NCBI RefSeq assembly: GCF_027922005.1
Contig: NZ_BSEV01000039.1
Coordinates: 1 to 64,000 of the forward strand
Length of the DNA stretch: 64,000 bases
Reading direction: 5' to 3'
Source of the DNA: Streptosporangium carneum
GTDB taxonomy: Bacteria; Actinomycetota; Actinomycetes; Streptosporangiales; Streptosporangiaceae
Within the stretch, counting starts at the first letter, position 1; the number at the start of each line of letters is the position of its first letter. The notes under the pieces were generated by a model. That model made no database searches. It saw only the letters and a program-made list of their open reading frames with translations, and was not told where the DNA came from. The translations under genes and the position numbers were made by a program. Below are positions 19,794 to 30,200 of this stretch, one piece after another.

Positions 19794-20118
19794 AACGCGT
19801 CTACCTAAATCAGATGGATGAGATCCGCCGGGAGAGGCCCACGGGACTCGACCCTCCGCTTCGCGGGAGTCGTGGGGCATGCTCGGTTGGTGGCGGTGGC
19901 CCAGCGTCGCGGGGGCGTGCTGGGCCGTTCGTCCGTCCCCCGGCGTGCTTGTACGGCTCCGCGGAGCCGTACAAGCACGATCCGGGTCCTGCCGCTCTCC
20001 CCCCGGTGGACGGATCGGGTGGACGGATTCAGGCGGGCAGGTCAGGAGACGTCGTGACCGTCCGGGCGGACGGATCGGGCGGGACGGGCGGGACGGGCAA
20101 GGTTCGGGGCGTCAGGGG
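19794..20118. other. 325-bp gap between ackA and aldehyde dehydrogenase, with a long palindrome
   Basis: Holds a 34-bp perfect palindrome (19945-19978) and, to its right (20010-20100), a low-complexity stretch with repeated GGACGGATCGGG and GGGACGGGC words. No supported gene. It separates two convergent genes. Confidence 0.7.
19945..19978. terminator. 34-bp perfect palindrome (terminator-like)
   Basis: Arms GTGCTTGTACGGCTCC and GGAGCCGTACAAGCAC flank a central GC, making one uninterrupted palindrome. RNA would form a 15-16 bp stem with almost no loop. It lies 151 bases after ackA and 140 bases after the convergent ALDH, so termination is the simplest role; there is no U tract. Protein binding is an alternative. 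Confidence 0.55.
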
Positions 20119-21552
20119 TCAGCCGAGGCGGGCGATGGACTTGTGCTCCAGGTAGGCGGACAGCCCCTCGGGGCCCAGCTCGCGGCCGACGCCGCTGCTC
20201 TTGAAGCCGCCGAAGGGGGAGCTCGGCTCGATCATGTAGAGGTTGACGCCGTAGGTGCCGGTGCGGACCCGGCGGGCGATGTCGACCCCGTGCTCGGTGT
20301 CGGAGGTCCACACCGTCCCGGCCAGACCGTAGTCGTTGTCGTTGGCGATGCGGACGGCGTCGTCCTCGTCCTCGTAGGGGATCACGGTCAGGACCGGGCC
20401 GAAGATCTCCTCCCTGGCGACGCGCATCTCGTTCGTGACTCCGGCGAAGACGGTCGGGGCGACGTACCAGCCCCGGTCGTGGGGTCGCTCCAGGCCGCCG
20501 ACGACGGGCTTGGCCCCCTCGTCGATGCCGATCCTGACGTAGCCCTCGACCCGTTCCCGCTGCCGCTCGGCCACCAGCGGTCCGATGCCGGTCGCGGGGT
20601 CGGCGGGGTCGCCGACCCGCATGTTCCCGACCATCGCCGCGACCGCGTCCACGACCTCGTCGTAGCGGCGGCGCGAGGCGAGGATGCGGCTCTGGGCGAC
20701 GCAGGCCTGGCCGTTGTTCATCAGCGAGGCGATCGAGAGGAAGCCCATCGCGGAGGGCAGGTCGCAGTCGTCCAGGATGATCGCGGCCGACTTGCCGCCG
20801 AGCTCGAGGGTGCACCGCTTGAGCCGCTCCCCGCAGATCCCGGCGATGCGGCGTCCCGCGGCGGTCGAGCCGGTGAAGGCGACCTTGTCCACGCCGGGGT
20901 GGGAGACCAGGTGCTCGCCCGTCTCGCGTCCGGCGGCGACGATGTTGACCACGCCGTCGGGGACGCCCGCCTCCTTGACCATCTCGGCCAGCAGGTAGGC
21001 GTCCAGCGGGGTCTCGGGGGCGGGCTTGACCACGATCGTGCAGCCCGCGACGAGGGCGGGGGCCAGTTTGATCATGATGACGAACTGGGGAACGTTCCAT
21101 GGGACCACGGCGGCGACCACGCCGACCGGCTCGCGGCGGACGATCACCGGGCCGAAGGTGCCCGGCCGCTCCTCCTCGACGGGGAAGGTCTTTCCGAGTT
21201 CGGCGTAGTACCGCAGCATGGCGAGCGGCTGCGGGGCCTGCGCCAGGTTGGAGAAGGAGATCGGCGAGCCCATCTCCAGCGTGATGAGCTCCGCCATCTC
21301 GGCCTGCCGGGAGGCGTAGATCTCGGCGAGCCTGCCGACGACGGCGGCGCGTTCGGCCATCGTCATCCGGGGCCAGGGGCCGTGGTCGAACGCCTGGCGG
21401 GCGGCGGCGACCGCGCGGTCCATGTCGGCGGGGGCGCCGTCGGGGACGCGGCCGACGACCTCCTCGGTGTGGGGCGAGACGACGTCGATGGTCCCGGTGC
21501 CGGAGGGGGCCACCCAGTCGCCCCCGATGAACAGCGTGTCGTGCTGGAGCAT
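20119..21552 (-). CDS. Aldehyde dehydrogenase family protein
   Basis: 477-residue NAD(P)+-dependent aldehyde dehydrogenase. Asn in VVPWNVPQF, cofactor-binding Lys in VKPAPETPL, GSTAAGRRI loop, general-base Glu in LELGGKS, catalytic Cys in NNGQACVAQSR, and the C-terminal EEIFGPVLTVI. Starts at ATG 21552 with AGGAGGC upstream; the longer frame has no matching homology. Monocistronic. Substrate class cannot be read from the sequence. Confidence 0.93.
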   Translation of the reverse strand: MLQHDTLFIGGDWVAPSGTGTIDVVSPHTEEVVGRVPDGAPADMDRAVAAARQAFDHGPWPRMTMAERAAVVGRLAEIYASRQAEMAELITLEMGSPISFSNLAQAPQPLAMLRYYAELGKTFPVEEERPGTFGPVIVRREPVGVVAAVVPWNVPQFVIMIKLAPALVAGCTIVVKPAPETPLDAYLLAEMVKEAGVPDGVVNIVAAGRETGEHLVSHPGVDKVAFTGSTAAGRRIAGICGERLKRCTLELGGKSAAIILDDCDLPSAMGFLSIASLMNNGQACVAQSRILASRRRYDEVVDAVAAMVGNMRVGDPADPATGIGPLVAERQRERVEGYVRIGIDEGAKPVVGGLERPHDRGWYVAPTVFAGVTNEMRVAREEIFGPVLTVIPYEDEDDAVRIANDNDYGLAGTVWTSDTEHGVDIARRVRTGTYGVNLYMIEPSSPFGGFKSSGVGRELGPEGLSAYLEHKSIARLG

Positions 21553-21893
21553 GATGCGGTGCCTCCTGGTCGGCGGGCCTGAGCCGGTTCGTGAACCACT
21601 GCTTGCCGGGACAGTGTCGGTCGAGGAGGAGAGGCCCACAATGTTCTCTGTTGCTGAGACGCATCCTGTTGATGAGACCGAATCATGTTCTGCCGATGAT
21701 GGCAAGAGGGCCTGGGTGGACGGGGTGGGGGCCTGAGAGGAAGTTGTGACCGCTGAGGCATTTGTTTAAAGCACCGCAGACTGGTAGATAGTTCGTCAAT
21801 GGTGCGGGAGTTCCGCCGTTTCGGTGGCGAGCCTCAAGATCGTCTTCTATAGTTTCGCTCCGGCCATGAGGGGGCTCTGGAGGTGAGCGAAGC
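21553..21893. other. 341-bp divergent promoter region
   Basis: Between the ALDH gene (left) and the secreted coiled-coil gene (right). A TATAGT box at 21848-21853 is a possible -10 for the right-hand gene; I find no good -35. No gene is supported. Confidence 0.5.
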
Positions 21894-22805
21894 GTGAGAT
21901 CGAGTCGCTCGATCGCGCTGGCTGTCATGCTTTCCGCCCTGCTCATGACCCCGGTCGTGGCCGGGGCGAGCGCGGGCACGGCCGCCAAGCCCAACCCCGA
22001 GGCGGAGTTCAAGAGGCTCACCCGTGAGGCGAGCGAGCTCAACAAGAGATACCGGGGCGAGGTGCAGAGCCTGGAGGAGACCCGGATCCAGGCCGGCAAG
22101 GCCACGGCGCGGGCCAAGGGCCTCAAACGCACCCTGGCCACCGCCGAGATCGCCGTCATGCGCTTCGCCCAGACCTCCTACATGGGCGGCATCCTGGACA
22201 ACAGCAGCCTGCTGGGCTTCCAGGGAGACCCCGGCATCGCCCTCGACCGGGCCGCCACCGTCTCCTACCTCGCGGGCCAGCGCGCCAACCAGCTCAACCG
22301 CATCAAGCAGTTGATCAAGGACGCCAAGGAGGCGGAGAAGGCGGCGGAGGCGAAGGTCGTCAAGCTCAAGGACGACATCGCCAAGCTGAAGAAGGACCGC
22401 GTCAGGATCGAGGCCCTGCTCGCCAAGTACGACTTCCAGCAGCCGGGCGGCAGCGAGGGGCTCACCCCCCGCATGGTCAGCGTGCGCAACACGATCCTGC
22501 AGACCTTCCCGATGCCCTACCCCGTGGGGTGTCTGAGGCGAGGCGACCCGGGCGAGCACGGCAGCGGCCGGGCCTGCGACTTCATGATGAGCGTCGGCGG
22601 CCGCATGCCGACCCCCGAGGCCAAGGAGCGCGGCGACCGCCTGGCCCAGTGGGCCATCGACAACGGCCGCGAACTCGGGATCATGTACATCATCTGGCAG
22701 CAGCGCTACTACGACATCCGTACCGGCGCGGGCTGGCGGATGATGTCCGACCGGGGCGGCGTCACCGCCAACCACTACGACCACGTCCACATCTCGGTCT
22801 TCTGA
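21894..22805 (+). CDS. Secreted coiled-coil protein with C-terminal M15-like (VanY-type) domain
   Basis: 303 residues. Signal peptide at residues 1-26 (hydrophobic core IALAVMLSALLMTPVVAG). Residues about 35-180 are charged heptad-like helix (ASELNKRYRGEVQSLEETR; KDAKEAEKAAEAKVVKLKDD). The C-terminal about 100 residues contain GEHGSGRACDFMMSVGG and NHYDHVHISVF: His, Asp and HxH residues placed as in the zinc site of D-Ala-D-Ala carboxypeptidase-like domains seen in actinobacterial surface proteins. A role in cell-wall turnover is inferred. GTG start with TGGAGGTGA upstream. Confidence 0.75.
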   Translation: MRSSRSIALAVMLSALLMTPVVAGASAGTAAKPNPEAEFKRLTREASELNKRYRGEVQSLEETRIQAGKATARAKGLKRTLATAEIAVMRFAQTSYMGGILDNSSLLGFQGDPGIALDRAATVSYLAGQRANQLNRIKQLIKDAKEAEKAAEAKVVKLKDDIAKLKKDRVRIEALLAKYDFQQPGGSEGLTPRMVSVRNTILQTFPMPYPVGCLRRGDPGEHGSGRACDFMMSVGGRMPTPEAKERGDRLAQWAIDNGRELGIMYIIWQQRYYDIRTGAGWRMMSDRGGVTANHYDHVHISVF

Positions 22806-23001
22806 GGACGGCCCCGCCGAGAACCGAGACGCGGCGGCCCCTCCGTGGCCGCGGGCGGATCCCGGGTTTCGTTGCGGGTTCGCGACCCTTCTCGTGCGTC
22901 TGGACACGATCAATGTCCGATGATGGGGGTTCGTACCTGTCACAGTGGCCGCACCTGCTGTGCCGACCGTGAGTTCTGTGTCGACCGTAGGCGGGGTAGG
23001 G

Positions 23002-26000
23002 GTGGAGTTTCAGGTTCTCGGCCAGGTGGAGGCCTACGACGGGTGGGCGCCAGTCGGCCTCGGCGGTCCGCGTCAGCGCGCGGTGCTGGCCCGGTTGCTG
23101 GTCGCGGGGGGAGCGCTCGTCTCCACCGACACGCTGATCGACGACCTGTACGGCGACGCCCCGCCGCCGAGCGTGGTGGCCACCGTCCAGGCGTACGTGT
23201 CCAACCTGCGCCGGGCCATCGAGCCGAAACGCGCCCCGCGCACCCCTCCCCGGCTGCTCATCGGACGGTCGCCCGGTTATCTGCTCGCCACCACCGACGT
23301 CGACGCGATCCGGTTCACCGGCCTCGTCACCCGGTCGGAGTCCAGGCCGCCCGGTGAGGCGCTCGCCGACCTGAACGACGCGTTGCGGCTGTGGCGCGGT
23401 GTGCCGTACGGGGAGTTCGCGACCGAGCTGTGGGCGGTCGCCGAGGTCGGTCGCCTCCGCGAGCTGCGTCTCGTGGCGGTCGAGCGGCGCGCCCAGGCGC
23501 AACTGGACCTCGGTCGCCCGCAGGCCGTGATCACCGACCTGGAGATCGAGACGGCCGCGGACCCGCTGCGTGAGCGGCTGTGGTGTCTGCTGGCGCTGGC
23601 CCTCTACCGCGCCGGGCGGCAGGCCGACGCGCTGGCCGCGCTGCGCGGGGCCAGAGACCTGTTCGCCGACCAGCTCGGCCTGGATCCAGGGCCCGAACTG
23701 CGGGCGCTGGAGGAGGACATCCTGCGGCAGGCCGACTCGCTCATGCTTCCCCGGGTCCCCGCGACGCCCGTCCTCGTCACGGCCTCCTCGAGGCGGCGGG
23801 TCCCGCACGGCAGGGATCGGCAGTTCGCCGAGCTGGAGAGGCTGCTGGAACGGGACGGCCTGACCGTCGTCGCGGTGAGCGGCGAGCCCGGCATCGGCAA
23901 AACCCGGCTGATCGAGACCTTCCGCGACCACTGCGCCGACCTGGGCCGCCTGGTGCTCTGGGGGCGCTGCCCGGAAACCGAGGGCGCTCCGCCGCTGTGG
24001 CCGTGGCTGCGGATCCTGCGGGCGCTCACCCGGGTCTGCCCTCCCGCCGACCGGCAGGCGCTGGCCGGGCTTCTCGACGACGAGACGCCCACGGGGTCGA
24101 CCGAGGCGGCACGGCTCCGCCGCCACCAGGCCATCGCCCACTGGATCACGACCACCGCGCTGACCCAGCCGGTGGTGATCTTCCTGGACGACCTGCACTG
24201 GGCGGACACCGCCTCGCTCGGGCTGCTCGGCGACGTGGTCGCGCTCATCGAGGACATCGAGGACTCAGGGAGGAACGCCCCCGTCACGCTGGTCGTCGCC
24301 TTCCGCGAGGGCATGGAGCGCCTTCCCCTTGAGGGCGTGCTGGGCCGCCTCGCCCGCCACGACATGCTCCGCCTCCGCCTGCCGGGCCTCGGGGCCGACG
24401 CCGTACAGGCCGTCGCCGCGGACATGGGCGTCGACATCGACGACCGCACCACCCGCAGGGTGGCCGAGCGCACCGGCGGCAACCCCTTCTTCGTCCGCGA
24501 GACGGCCCGGATGCTCGCCCAGGGCGGCAGGCTGGACGGGGTGCCCGAGGCGGTCGCCGACCTGATCCGCCAGCGGCTGAACGTGCTCGGCCCCCAGGTC
24601 GGCGAGGTGCTCAGGACCGCCGCGGTGATCGGCAGGCAGTTCGACCCCGACGTCGTGGCCAGGGTGTGCCGGACGGAGGCGTACGACCCGCTGGACCAGG
24701 CCGCTCGCGCCGGGCTCGTGGTCGCCCGCGCCAACCACATGGCCTTCACCCATGACCTGGTCAGGGAGACGCTCGCGCACGACATCCCCCCGCTGCGCAA
24801 GGCGGCGATCCACCGGGAGGTGATGGCCGTCCTCGCCGCCCGCCCCGGCGTGGACGTGGCCGTCATCGCCCACCACGCGGTCGAGGCCGGTCCCGCGGCG
24901 TACACGGAGGCGGCGCGCTGGGCCCGCGCCGTGGCCGAACAGGCGTCCCTCCGGCTGGCCTACGAGGAGGCCGCCCTCTGGTGGGGTCGGGCCGTGGAGG
25001 CCCACGGCGCCTGCGAGGGCGATCCGCTCGACCACGTCGAACTCCTGCTCCGGCAGGTCCGCGCGCTGCTTGAGGCGGGAGACCCGCTCGGAGCCAGGCA
25101 GGCGCGGGCACGGGCCATCCGCGTCGCCGACCGCGCCGCGGAGCGGGGCGGGCCCGCACTGATCGCCCGCGCGCTGACCGCCCTGGACGCCCCGTCGATC
25201 TGGACGCTGCGCAACCCCTACGAGGAGGTGGAGCTGCGCCTGGTGCACCGGTTCGAGACGGCGTTGCGCTCGCTGCCCCCGGGGGACAGCCCTGAACGCG
25301 CGCTGCTGCTCGGCGGGCTGGCGCAGGAGTTGTACGACGGGACCGACGACCCGCGCCGTCACTCCTTCGCCGAGGAGGCCGTCGGGATGGCGCGCAGGCT
25401 GGGGGATCCGCACCTGCTGATGCGGATGCTCAACGCGCGGCACCTGTCGCTGCCCCAGCCGATGCACGTCCCCGAGCTGCTGGAGATCGCCGCCGAGTTG
25501 CTCGACCTGGCCTCACGCACCCGGACGCCCGAGTTCGAGCTGTTCGCGCAGATGCTGTTCACCCACGACAGGCTGGAGATGTTCGACGTGGCGGGCGCGG
25601 ACGAGGCCGCCACGCGCTGCGACGTCATGCTGGAACGGCTGCCGCTGCCCTGGCCGCGCTTCCAGCACACCATGTGGCGGGCCAACCGGCTCACCCTGGT
25701 CCACCGCTTCGACGACGCCGAGATCCTGTACGGCGAGGCGGAGCGACAGGCCGAACGGATCGGCATGTGGTACGCGGGTGCCGTGGTGGCCACAGGACGC
25801 ATCCTGCTGCACCACCAGCGAGGCACCATGGCCGACGCCGGACCGCTGATCGACTCGATCACCGGCATCCACGCCACCATGGACCACGACGCCCGGGTCC
25901 TGCACCTGTGCGCGCGGGGCCGCGCGGAGGAGGCGTGGAAGCTGGTTGAGAACGGCTGGCCGTCGCCGCCGATCGACTGGTCCTGGCTGACCATGACCTG

Positions 26001-26310
26001 TCTGCAGGGAGCGGCGCAGGCGGCCCTCGGCGACATCCCCGCCTGTCAGGTGAGCTACTCGGCGCTGCTGCCGTACAGCGGGCGGATCTCGGCGGGCTCG
26101 GCGATCGCCCTCGCGGGGCCGGTCGACTGGTACCTGGCGCTGCTCGCCTCCGCCCTCGGCGACCACGGAGCCGAGACCCGGCACCTCATCACGCTGGCCC
26201 GGCTGGCGGGCCAGAGCGGGCTCCTGCGGTGGCGGGACCGGGCGATGTCGAGGGCGGGCACCGTCCCGCCCACCCGGGGCCTCCTGGCCGAGAAGGAACG
26301 ATCCTCGTGA
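23002..26310 (+). CDS. SARP-type regulator with AAA ATPase and helical repeat domains
   Basis: 1102-residue regulator. An OmpR-like winged helix at residues about 1-95 (VEFQVLGQVEAYDGWAPVGL, RAVLARLLVAGG) is followed by a BTAD domain to about 245. An ATPase domain has Walker A GEPGIGKTRL near residue 295 and Walker B VVIFLDDLHWADT near 395. The remainder is alpha-helical repeats. Large SARPs usually activate secondary-metabolite genes. GTG at 23002 is chosen because the family begins right there; a GTG at 22945 would add 19 residues with no ribosome site. It could act on the neighbouring gene at 26491. Confidence 0.9.
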   Translation: MEFQVLGQVEAYDGWAPVGLGGPRQRAVLARLLVAGGALVSTDTLIDDLYGDAPPPSVVATVQAYVSNLRRAIEPKRAPRTPPRLLIGRSPGYLLATTDVDAIRFTGLVTRSESRPPGEALADLNDALRLWRGVPYGEFATELWAVAEVGRLRELRLVAVERRAQAQLDLGRPQAVITDLEIETAADPLRERLWCLLALALYRAGRQADALAALRGARDLFADQLGLDPGPELRALEEDILRQADSLMLPRVPATPVLVTASSRRRVPHGRDRQFAELERLLERDGLTVVAVSGEPGIGKTRLIETFRDHCADLGRLVLWGRCPETEGAPPLWPWLRILRALTRVCPPADRQALAGLLDDETPTGSTEAARLRRHQAIAHWITTTALTQPVVIFLDDLHWADTASLGLLGDVVALIEDIEDSGRNAPVTLVVAFREGMERLPLEGVLGRLARHDMLRLRLPGLGADAVQAVAADMGVDIDDRTTRRVAERTGGNPFFVRETARMLAQGGRLDGVPEAVADLIRQRLNVLGPQVGEVLRTAAVIGRQFDPDVVARVCRTEAYDPLDQAARAGLVVARANHMAFTHDLVRETLAHDIPPLRKAAIHREVMAVLAARPGVDVAVIAHHAVEAGPAAYTEAARWARAVAEQASLRLAYEEAALWWGRAVEAHGACEGDPLDHVELLLRQVRALLEAGDPLGARQARARAIRVADRAAERGGPALIARALTALDAPSIWTLRNPYEEVELRLVHRFETALRSLPPGDSPERALLLGGLAQELYDGTDDPRRHSFAEEAVGMARRLGDPHLLMRMLNARHLSLPQPMHVPELLEIAAELLDLASRTRTPEFELFAQMLFTHDRLEMFDVAGADEAATRCDVMLERLPLPWPRFQHTMWRANRLTLVHRFDDAEILYGEAERQAERIGMWYAGAVVATGRILLHHQRGTMADAGPLIDSITGIHATMDHDARVLHLCARGRAEEAWKLVENGWPSPPIDWSWLTMTCLQGAAQAALGDIPACQVSYSALLPYSGRISAGSAIALAGPVDWYLALLASALGDHGAETRHLITLARLAGQSGLLRWRDRAMSRAGTVPPTRGLLAEKERSS

Positions 26311-26490
26311 CCGGGCGCGCCGTTCCCCGCGGCGCGCCCTGGCCGCCGACGGCGTCGGCCCCGAAACCGGTCCGCGGACCTCAGGCTGCAATCTGACGCA
26401 AGCGTTCCCAAGCCATCTGCAAGTAACGCCGGTGACCCTGTTCGTCTACCCCTCCGCTCGTCGGGCGAACGATGCAAACAGGGAGACACC

Positions 26491-27231
26491 GTGAGTGCAG
26501 TGATGGACCGATACGACGCGGCGCTGGACGCCGACCGGCGGCGCTTCGCCGGTGACCCGGCCGTGGAGCAGGTGCTCTCGCCCTCCTGCGACGGGCGGCT
26601 GTTCGCCCGGTGGACGCTTCGCTTCAACGCCCACGGCGTCCACATGACCCATGACGTCGCGCACTGGATCTCCGCCATGGACGAGCGGTGCTGCAGCCTC
26701 GGCACGGACGGGCTGGACAGAGCGCTCAGGGCGCACTCCCGCGCCGCGGCGAAGCACGACCGGATGATGGCCGCCGACGCGCGCGCCACGGCCGCCTGGT
26801 GGCACGAGCGGCACGGTGAGCCGCTCGACGCCGGAGCCCTGCTGGCCGCGCCGCCGCTGACCAGCGCGGAGTTCTACGCCAAACTGCACGAGAACGTGCT
26901 CTCAGGCCCGGCGCCGTTCTGCTGGCTGGCCGTCGAGTACGAGATCGGGCGACTGTCTGCCGTCGTCGGTCCCGCCCTGCTCGCGAACTGCCGGCGGGTC
27001 TTCGGCGCGTCCCCGGCCTGCTACGGCTTCCTGGCCGGACGCGTGGAGCCCGCCCCCGCCCGCGCGGCCCTCACCCGGCGACGGCTCGAAACCCTCATGT
27101 CGCCGTCGCCGTCCGTGCTGGACACGATGGTCAAGGCGGGAAAGACCGCCCTCGCGGTCTACGCGGCGTTCGCCGCCGAGTGCTGGGACCTCGCCCAGAC
27201 CGACCTGCGGGCGGTGGCGGCCGCCGGGTGA
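26491..27231 (+). CDS. Hypothetical all-helical protein
   Basis: 246 residues, no signal peptide. I do not recognise the family with confidence. It is predicted to be helical with clustered His, Asp and Glu: NAHGVHMTHDVAHWISAMDE, AAKHDRMMAADARATAAWWH, and FYAKLHENVLSG followed by WLAVEYEIG. This pattern is reminiscent of heme-oxygenase-like (TenA or diiron) folds, but that is a guess. GTG start with AGGGAGA upstream. It sits between two SARP regulators in opposite orientation, so it may be a regulated metabolic gene. Confidence 0.65.
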   Translation: MSAVMDRYDAALDADRRRFAGDPAVEQVLSPSCDGRLFARWTLRFNAHGVHMTHDVAHWISAMDERCCSLGTDGLDRALRAHSRAAAKHDRMMAADARATAAWWHERHGEPLDAGALLAAPPLTSAEFYAKLHENVLSGPAPFCWLAVEYEIGRLSAVVGPALLANCRRVFGASPACYGFLAGRVEPAPARAALTRRRLETLMSPSPSVLDTMVKAGKTALAVYAAFAAECWDLAQTDLRAVAAAG

Positions 27232-27254
27232 GGCCCCGCCCGCGTGCGCCCGGG

Positions 27255-30200
27255 TCATCCGGAGCCAGGCGGGGACATGCCGAGGTCGGTGAAAATCGCG
27301 CGCGCCTCTCCACGGTGCTTCTCGGCGTCCTCGTGATCACCGAGGGCCTCCAGACCGTCGGCGACTCCCCTGTGGGCGTGTCCCATCTCGAGGCGGTCGT
27401 CGACGCGATTGGCGACCGCACACGCTCTGAGGTGGTGGGTTATGGCGGCCCGGTGATCGCCGAGGCCGCTGTAAGCACGGCCGAGCCGGTTCGTCGTCTC
27501 GCATTCGATGTGCGGATCGCTCAGGTCCCTGTTCAACTCCAGGGCTTGGCGCAACAGGGGCACGGCCTGCTCGAAGTCGCCCTTCAACAGGTGAACGGCT
27601 CCGCGCGTACCGACGGTGTGCACTCTGGCTTCAAGGTTGTCGAGGTCGTGAAGGATCTCCTCCGCCTGGTCCAGCGCTCTGGCGGCCGCCTCGTGGTCGG
27701 CTGAGTGCGTGAGGGCCAAGGCCATGTTGGTGAGCGCGAGGACTTCTCCACGACGCTCTGACAATCCTCGATAGAGGTCTATCGCGCTGAGGCTGTGCTT
27801 GATCACCAGGTCCGGCTGGACAAGGCGATTACCGGCGGTGGAGATGTTCGCATGGATTCCCGCCTCGCTGTGAGGATCGCCCATGCGGCTGAAATAGGTC
27901 AGTGCCTGCCGCCAGTAGGTCATCGCTTTGTCGAACTGACATCGGCGGGCATGGAAGATGCCCAGGTTGCTGAGGATCGTCGTCTCTCTGGTCTGGTCGC
28001 CGACTTCACGGAAAAGCTTCAGGGCACGCTCGTAGTATCGACCCGCGACGGAGAACTCGCCCAACAGGTCGTAGGTGAGCGCGAGGGCGTTCGAGACACG
28101 GCCCTCACCGTGGAGGTCGTCAGACCGGTCACGCAGCGCCTTGCCGGCCAGGTAGTGGTCGATGGCTTCGCGGTAGTTGCCGGAGCGCCGGTGGGCGTGG
28201 CCCAGGGTTTCCAGCAGGTAGGCCTCGGCGGTCGCGTCGTTCAGCGCTCTGGCTGTCTCCAGGGCATGCCGGTGAGTGCCGAACCAGTCGTCGGTGTGAC
28301 CGCGGTAGGCGAAGAACTGCCACAGTGTGCACGCCAGCTGCCATGAGTGCGTCGGGTGTTTCTCCGCGGCCGCCCGGTGTATGGCCGCGACCAGGGCGGG
28401 GCGCTCGGTCTCCAGCCAGTTCAGCGCCTGTTCCAGAGTTCCGAGGACGGGGCCTGGAAAATGCGGGCGAGCCGCTGTGACGTCAATGGGGATCCGGTTG
28501 GCGTCGATGCGGTCGGCGGCGGCGCCCGCGGTGTGCAGGTACCAGTCGAACAACCGGGTCTGTACCGCGTCGAGCTCGGTCTCCGGCTCCTCGGAACGCG
28601 CGCGTTCGGCGGCGTAGACACGAAGAAGGTCATGCATCTGCCATCGGCCTTCTTCGGCGGGCTGAATCAGATGGGCGGTGGCCAACCGGTTCAGCGACGC
28701 CTCGGTGTCCTGGAGGCTGAGGCCGCTCAGCGCGGCAGCGGCGTGAAGGGAGACGCTTGGCCCGAGACCGGTCCCCAGCAGACGGAACAGCCGTCGCGTC
28801 GTCCCGGGAAGACTCCGGTAGGAAAGGCCGAACGCCGCACGGACCCCGATGTGGGGATCTTCCTCAAGGTCCAGAACGTTCAGTCGGTTCTCCTGCCCGA
28901 GTTTGGCCACGAGGTCTCCGACGCGCAGGGCGGGTCGGCCGGTGAGCTGTGCGGCGGCGAGCCGGAGGGCGAGCGGCAGATGTCCGCACAGGCGAGCCAG
29001 CTCGGCGAGCGAATCGATCTCGAGATCCGCTCGCGTTGGCCCCAGAAGTGAGGTGAGCAGGGCGGACGCCTCAGCGGGTGACAGCACGTCGAGGACGATG
29101 CCGTGCACGTCGTGGGTGACGAACAGGCCGCGCAAGGAGTCCCGGCTGGTGATGACGACCCTGGAGGGTGAGGAACCCGGCAGCAGCGGCCGGACCTGGT
29201 CGGGGGTGGCGGCGTTGTCCAGGACGATGAGCAGACGTCTGTCGGCCAGCAGGGACCGGTAGAGCGCCGTGCGCTGGTCGACGTCCTGCGGTATCTCGTC
29301 ATTCGCGACGCCGAGCCCCTGGAGCAGATAGTGCAGGGCGTCGGACGGCGGCGTCAGACCTCCCTGGGAGTATCCGTGAAGGTTGATGTAGAGCTGTCCG
29401 TCGGGAAACCGGGAGGCCACCCGATGTCCCCAGTGCGTCACCAGGGCTGTTTTGCCCACTCCGGCGGCGCCCGCCACAGCCGACAGCACCAGAGCCCTCC
29501 CGCGCGGCTCCTCGGACAGCAGCGTGTCCAGTTCCAGGAGCTGGTCGGCTCGGCCGGTGAAGCGCAGGATGTCCGCGGGGAGCTGCCGCGGAACGTATGA
29601 GGACGGGAGCCGCTCCGGGGCACGCGGCGCCGAGACCGAGGCCGTCTGGCGCGCTTCGGGCCGTTCGGATTCGAGGTTCCCCGACAGGATCGCCTGGTGC
29701 AGGCGAGACAGTCCCTCCCCGGGTTCCAGCCCGAATTCGTCGCGGAAATGCTGTCGTCCGAGTCTGAATTCCTCCAGCGCTTCCGCCGTACGGCCGACAT
29801 GGTGCAACGCCCGCATGAGCTGACCGCGCAAAGTCTCGTCCAACGGGTTTTCCGTGACCAGGCCGCGTAACTCGCCGACCAGCTCCGCGTGGCGTCCCAG
29901 GGCGAGGTCGGCCTCTATGCGGCTGATGAGTGCGGCGACGCGCGATTCCTCCAGGGCGGCGCCCTCACTGGCCTGGAGTTCCGGGTGGGTGCCGCCGAGC
30001 GCGGGGCCGCGCCACAGCGTCAGCGCCCCGGTGAATCGCTTCGACGCCTGTACGGCGTCGCCCGTGGAGAGCGCCGAACGGCCGAGAGCCGTCTCCGTGC
30101 CGAATACGCCCAGGTCGGAGGCGTCCGAATGGATCTGAAGCGAGTAACCGGTGGCCGTGCCGGCCAGTACGGCGTCGTCGTCCAGCAGCCGCCGCAGGGA

